This document shows positions 6,452-6,684 of a stretch of 6,684 nt of DNA, in pieces. Source of the stretch: Campylobacteraceae bacterium (GTDB lineage Bacteria > Campylobacterota > Campylobacteria > Campylobacterales > Sulfurovaceae); NCBI GenBank assembly GCA_027023325.1, contig JALVVQ010000297.1, positions 1-6,684 of the forward strand, given 5' to 3'. A program made the position numbers and the translations under genes. How positions within the stretch are numbered: the first letter of the stretch is position 1; each line of letters begins with the position of its first letter. The notes below the pieces were generated by a model, which saw only the letters and a list, made by a program, of their open reading frames with translations, had not been told where the DNA came from and ran no database searches.

Positions 6452-6684
6452 ATGCCAGCTGAAATTACGCTCCTCTTGATTCTCTCATTGATCATTTGGG
6501 GGGCACCCTTTATTGCCAAATTGTTGCGTATGCCCACGACTCCGGTAGAGATCATACTGGGCTCCGTACTTGCATTTATGGGATTGATTCATCATCATGA
6601 ATATTTTGATATTGTTGCAGAGGTAGGTTTCCTTTATCTCATGTTTTTAGCTGGTATGGAGGTTGATCTCAAGCAGATTACCAG
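6452..6684 (+). CDS. Cation:proton antiporter, CPA2/Kef-type, N-terminal part
   Basis: An open frame of 77 codons runs off the right edge. The product begins MPAEITLLLI and has hydrophobic segments at about residues 5-22, 32-46 and 52-68, with no charge inside the first two. The pieces MPTTPVEIILGSVLA (27-41) and EVGFLYLMFLAGMEVDL (57-73) match the conserved N-terminal blocks of inner-membrane monovalent cation:proton antiporters (Na+/H+ or K+/H+ exchangers). The ATG is the first possible start, because a TAG in this frame lies at 6435-6437 and no ATG, GTG or TTG intervenes. It begins 14 bases after topA with no clear ribosome site, so it is probably cotranscribed with topA and depends on coupling or a weak site. 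The exact ion and any C-terminal regulatory (TrkA-N/RCK) domain cannot be seen. Confidence 0.82.
   Translation, partial: MPAEITLLLILSLIIWGAPFIAKLLRMPTTPVEIILGSVLAFMGLIHHHEYFDIVAEVGFLYLMFLAGMEVDLKQIT

Noticed and set aside
1..6684. CRISPR arrays, tRNA or rRNA genes, insertion sequences, toxin-antitoxin or phage genes
   Set aside because: No regularly spaced repeats, cloverleaf-like sequences, transposase motifs or inverted terminal repeats were seen on either strand by reading; nearly all bases are accounted for by known gene families.

Overview
The window looks like a chromosomal segment of a member of the Campylobacterota (formerly Epsilonproteobacteria), perhaps Sulfurovum- or Sulfurimonas-like. 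This rests on the character of the Dcd and Pse proteins and on promoters that have a good -10 box but no clear -35 box. The genus is an inference from remembered protein families, not from a search.

Positions 1-2838 hold the start of a pseudaminic acid pathway operon on the minus strand. Transcription runs pseB, pseC, pseF, and then the first codons of pseG, which leaves the window at base 1. All three junctions overlap (1 to 8 bases), so the genes are probably translated in a coupled way. Together they take UDP-GlcNAc through C4,6-dehydration with C5 inversion (PseB) and C4 amination (PseC). PseG and other genes outside the window would carry the sugar on to free pseudaminic acid, which PseF activates with CTP. 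The product is a nonulosonic acid used on flagellin, capsule or lipooligosaccharide; the window does not show which.

Positions 2839-3009 are a divergent intergenic region with candidate promoters facing both ways. A row of three G-runs (minus strand) lies just upstream of the pseB -10 box.

Positions 3010-6437 hold three housekeeping-type genes on the plus strand, each with its own candidate -10 box: dcd (dCTP deaminase), a Kbp/YgaU-like BON-LysM protein, and topA (DNA topoisomerase I with four zinc fingers). A stem-loop terminator follows the BON-LysM gene. Positions 6452-6684 hold the N-terminus of a membrane protein that resembles a CPA2/Kef-type cation:proton antiporter. It starts 14 bases after topA and runs off the right edge.

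The pse block is visibly more AT-rich than the dcd-topA block, which suggests a cell-surface glycan cluster placed beside a stable core region. I see no tRNA, rRNA, CRISPR array, insertion sequence or phage gene, and no coding-free stretch over 300 bases. I do not find an undescribed system here. The most unusual points are small: coupled overlaps, a short upstream ORF in the topA leader, and stem-loops.
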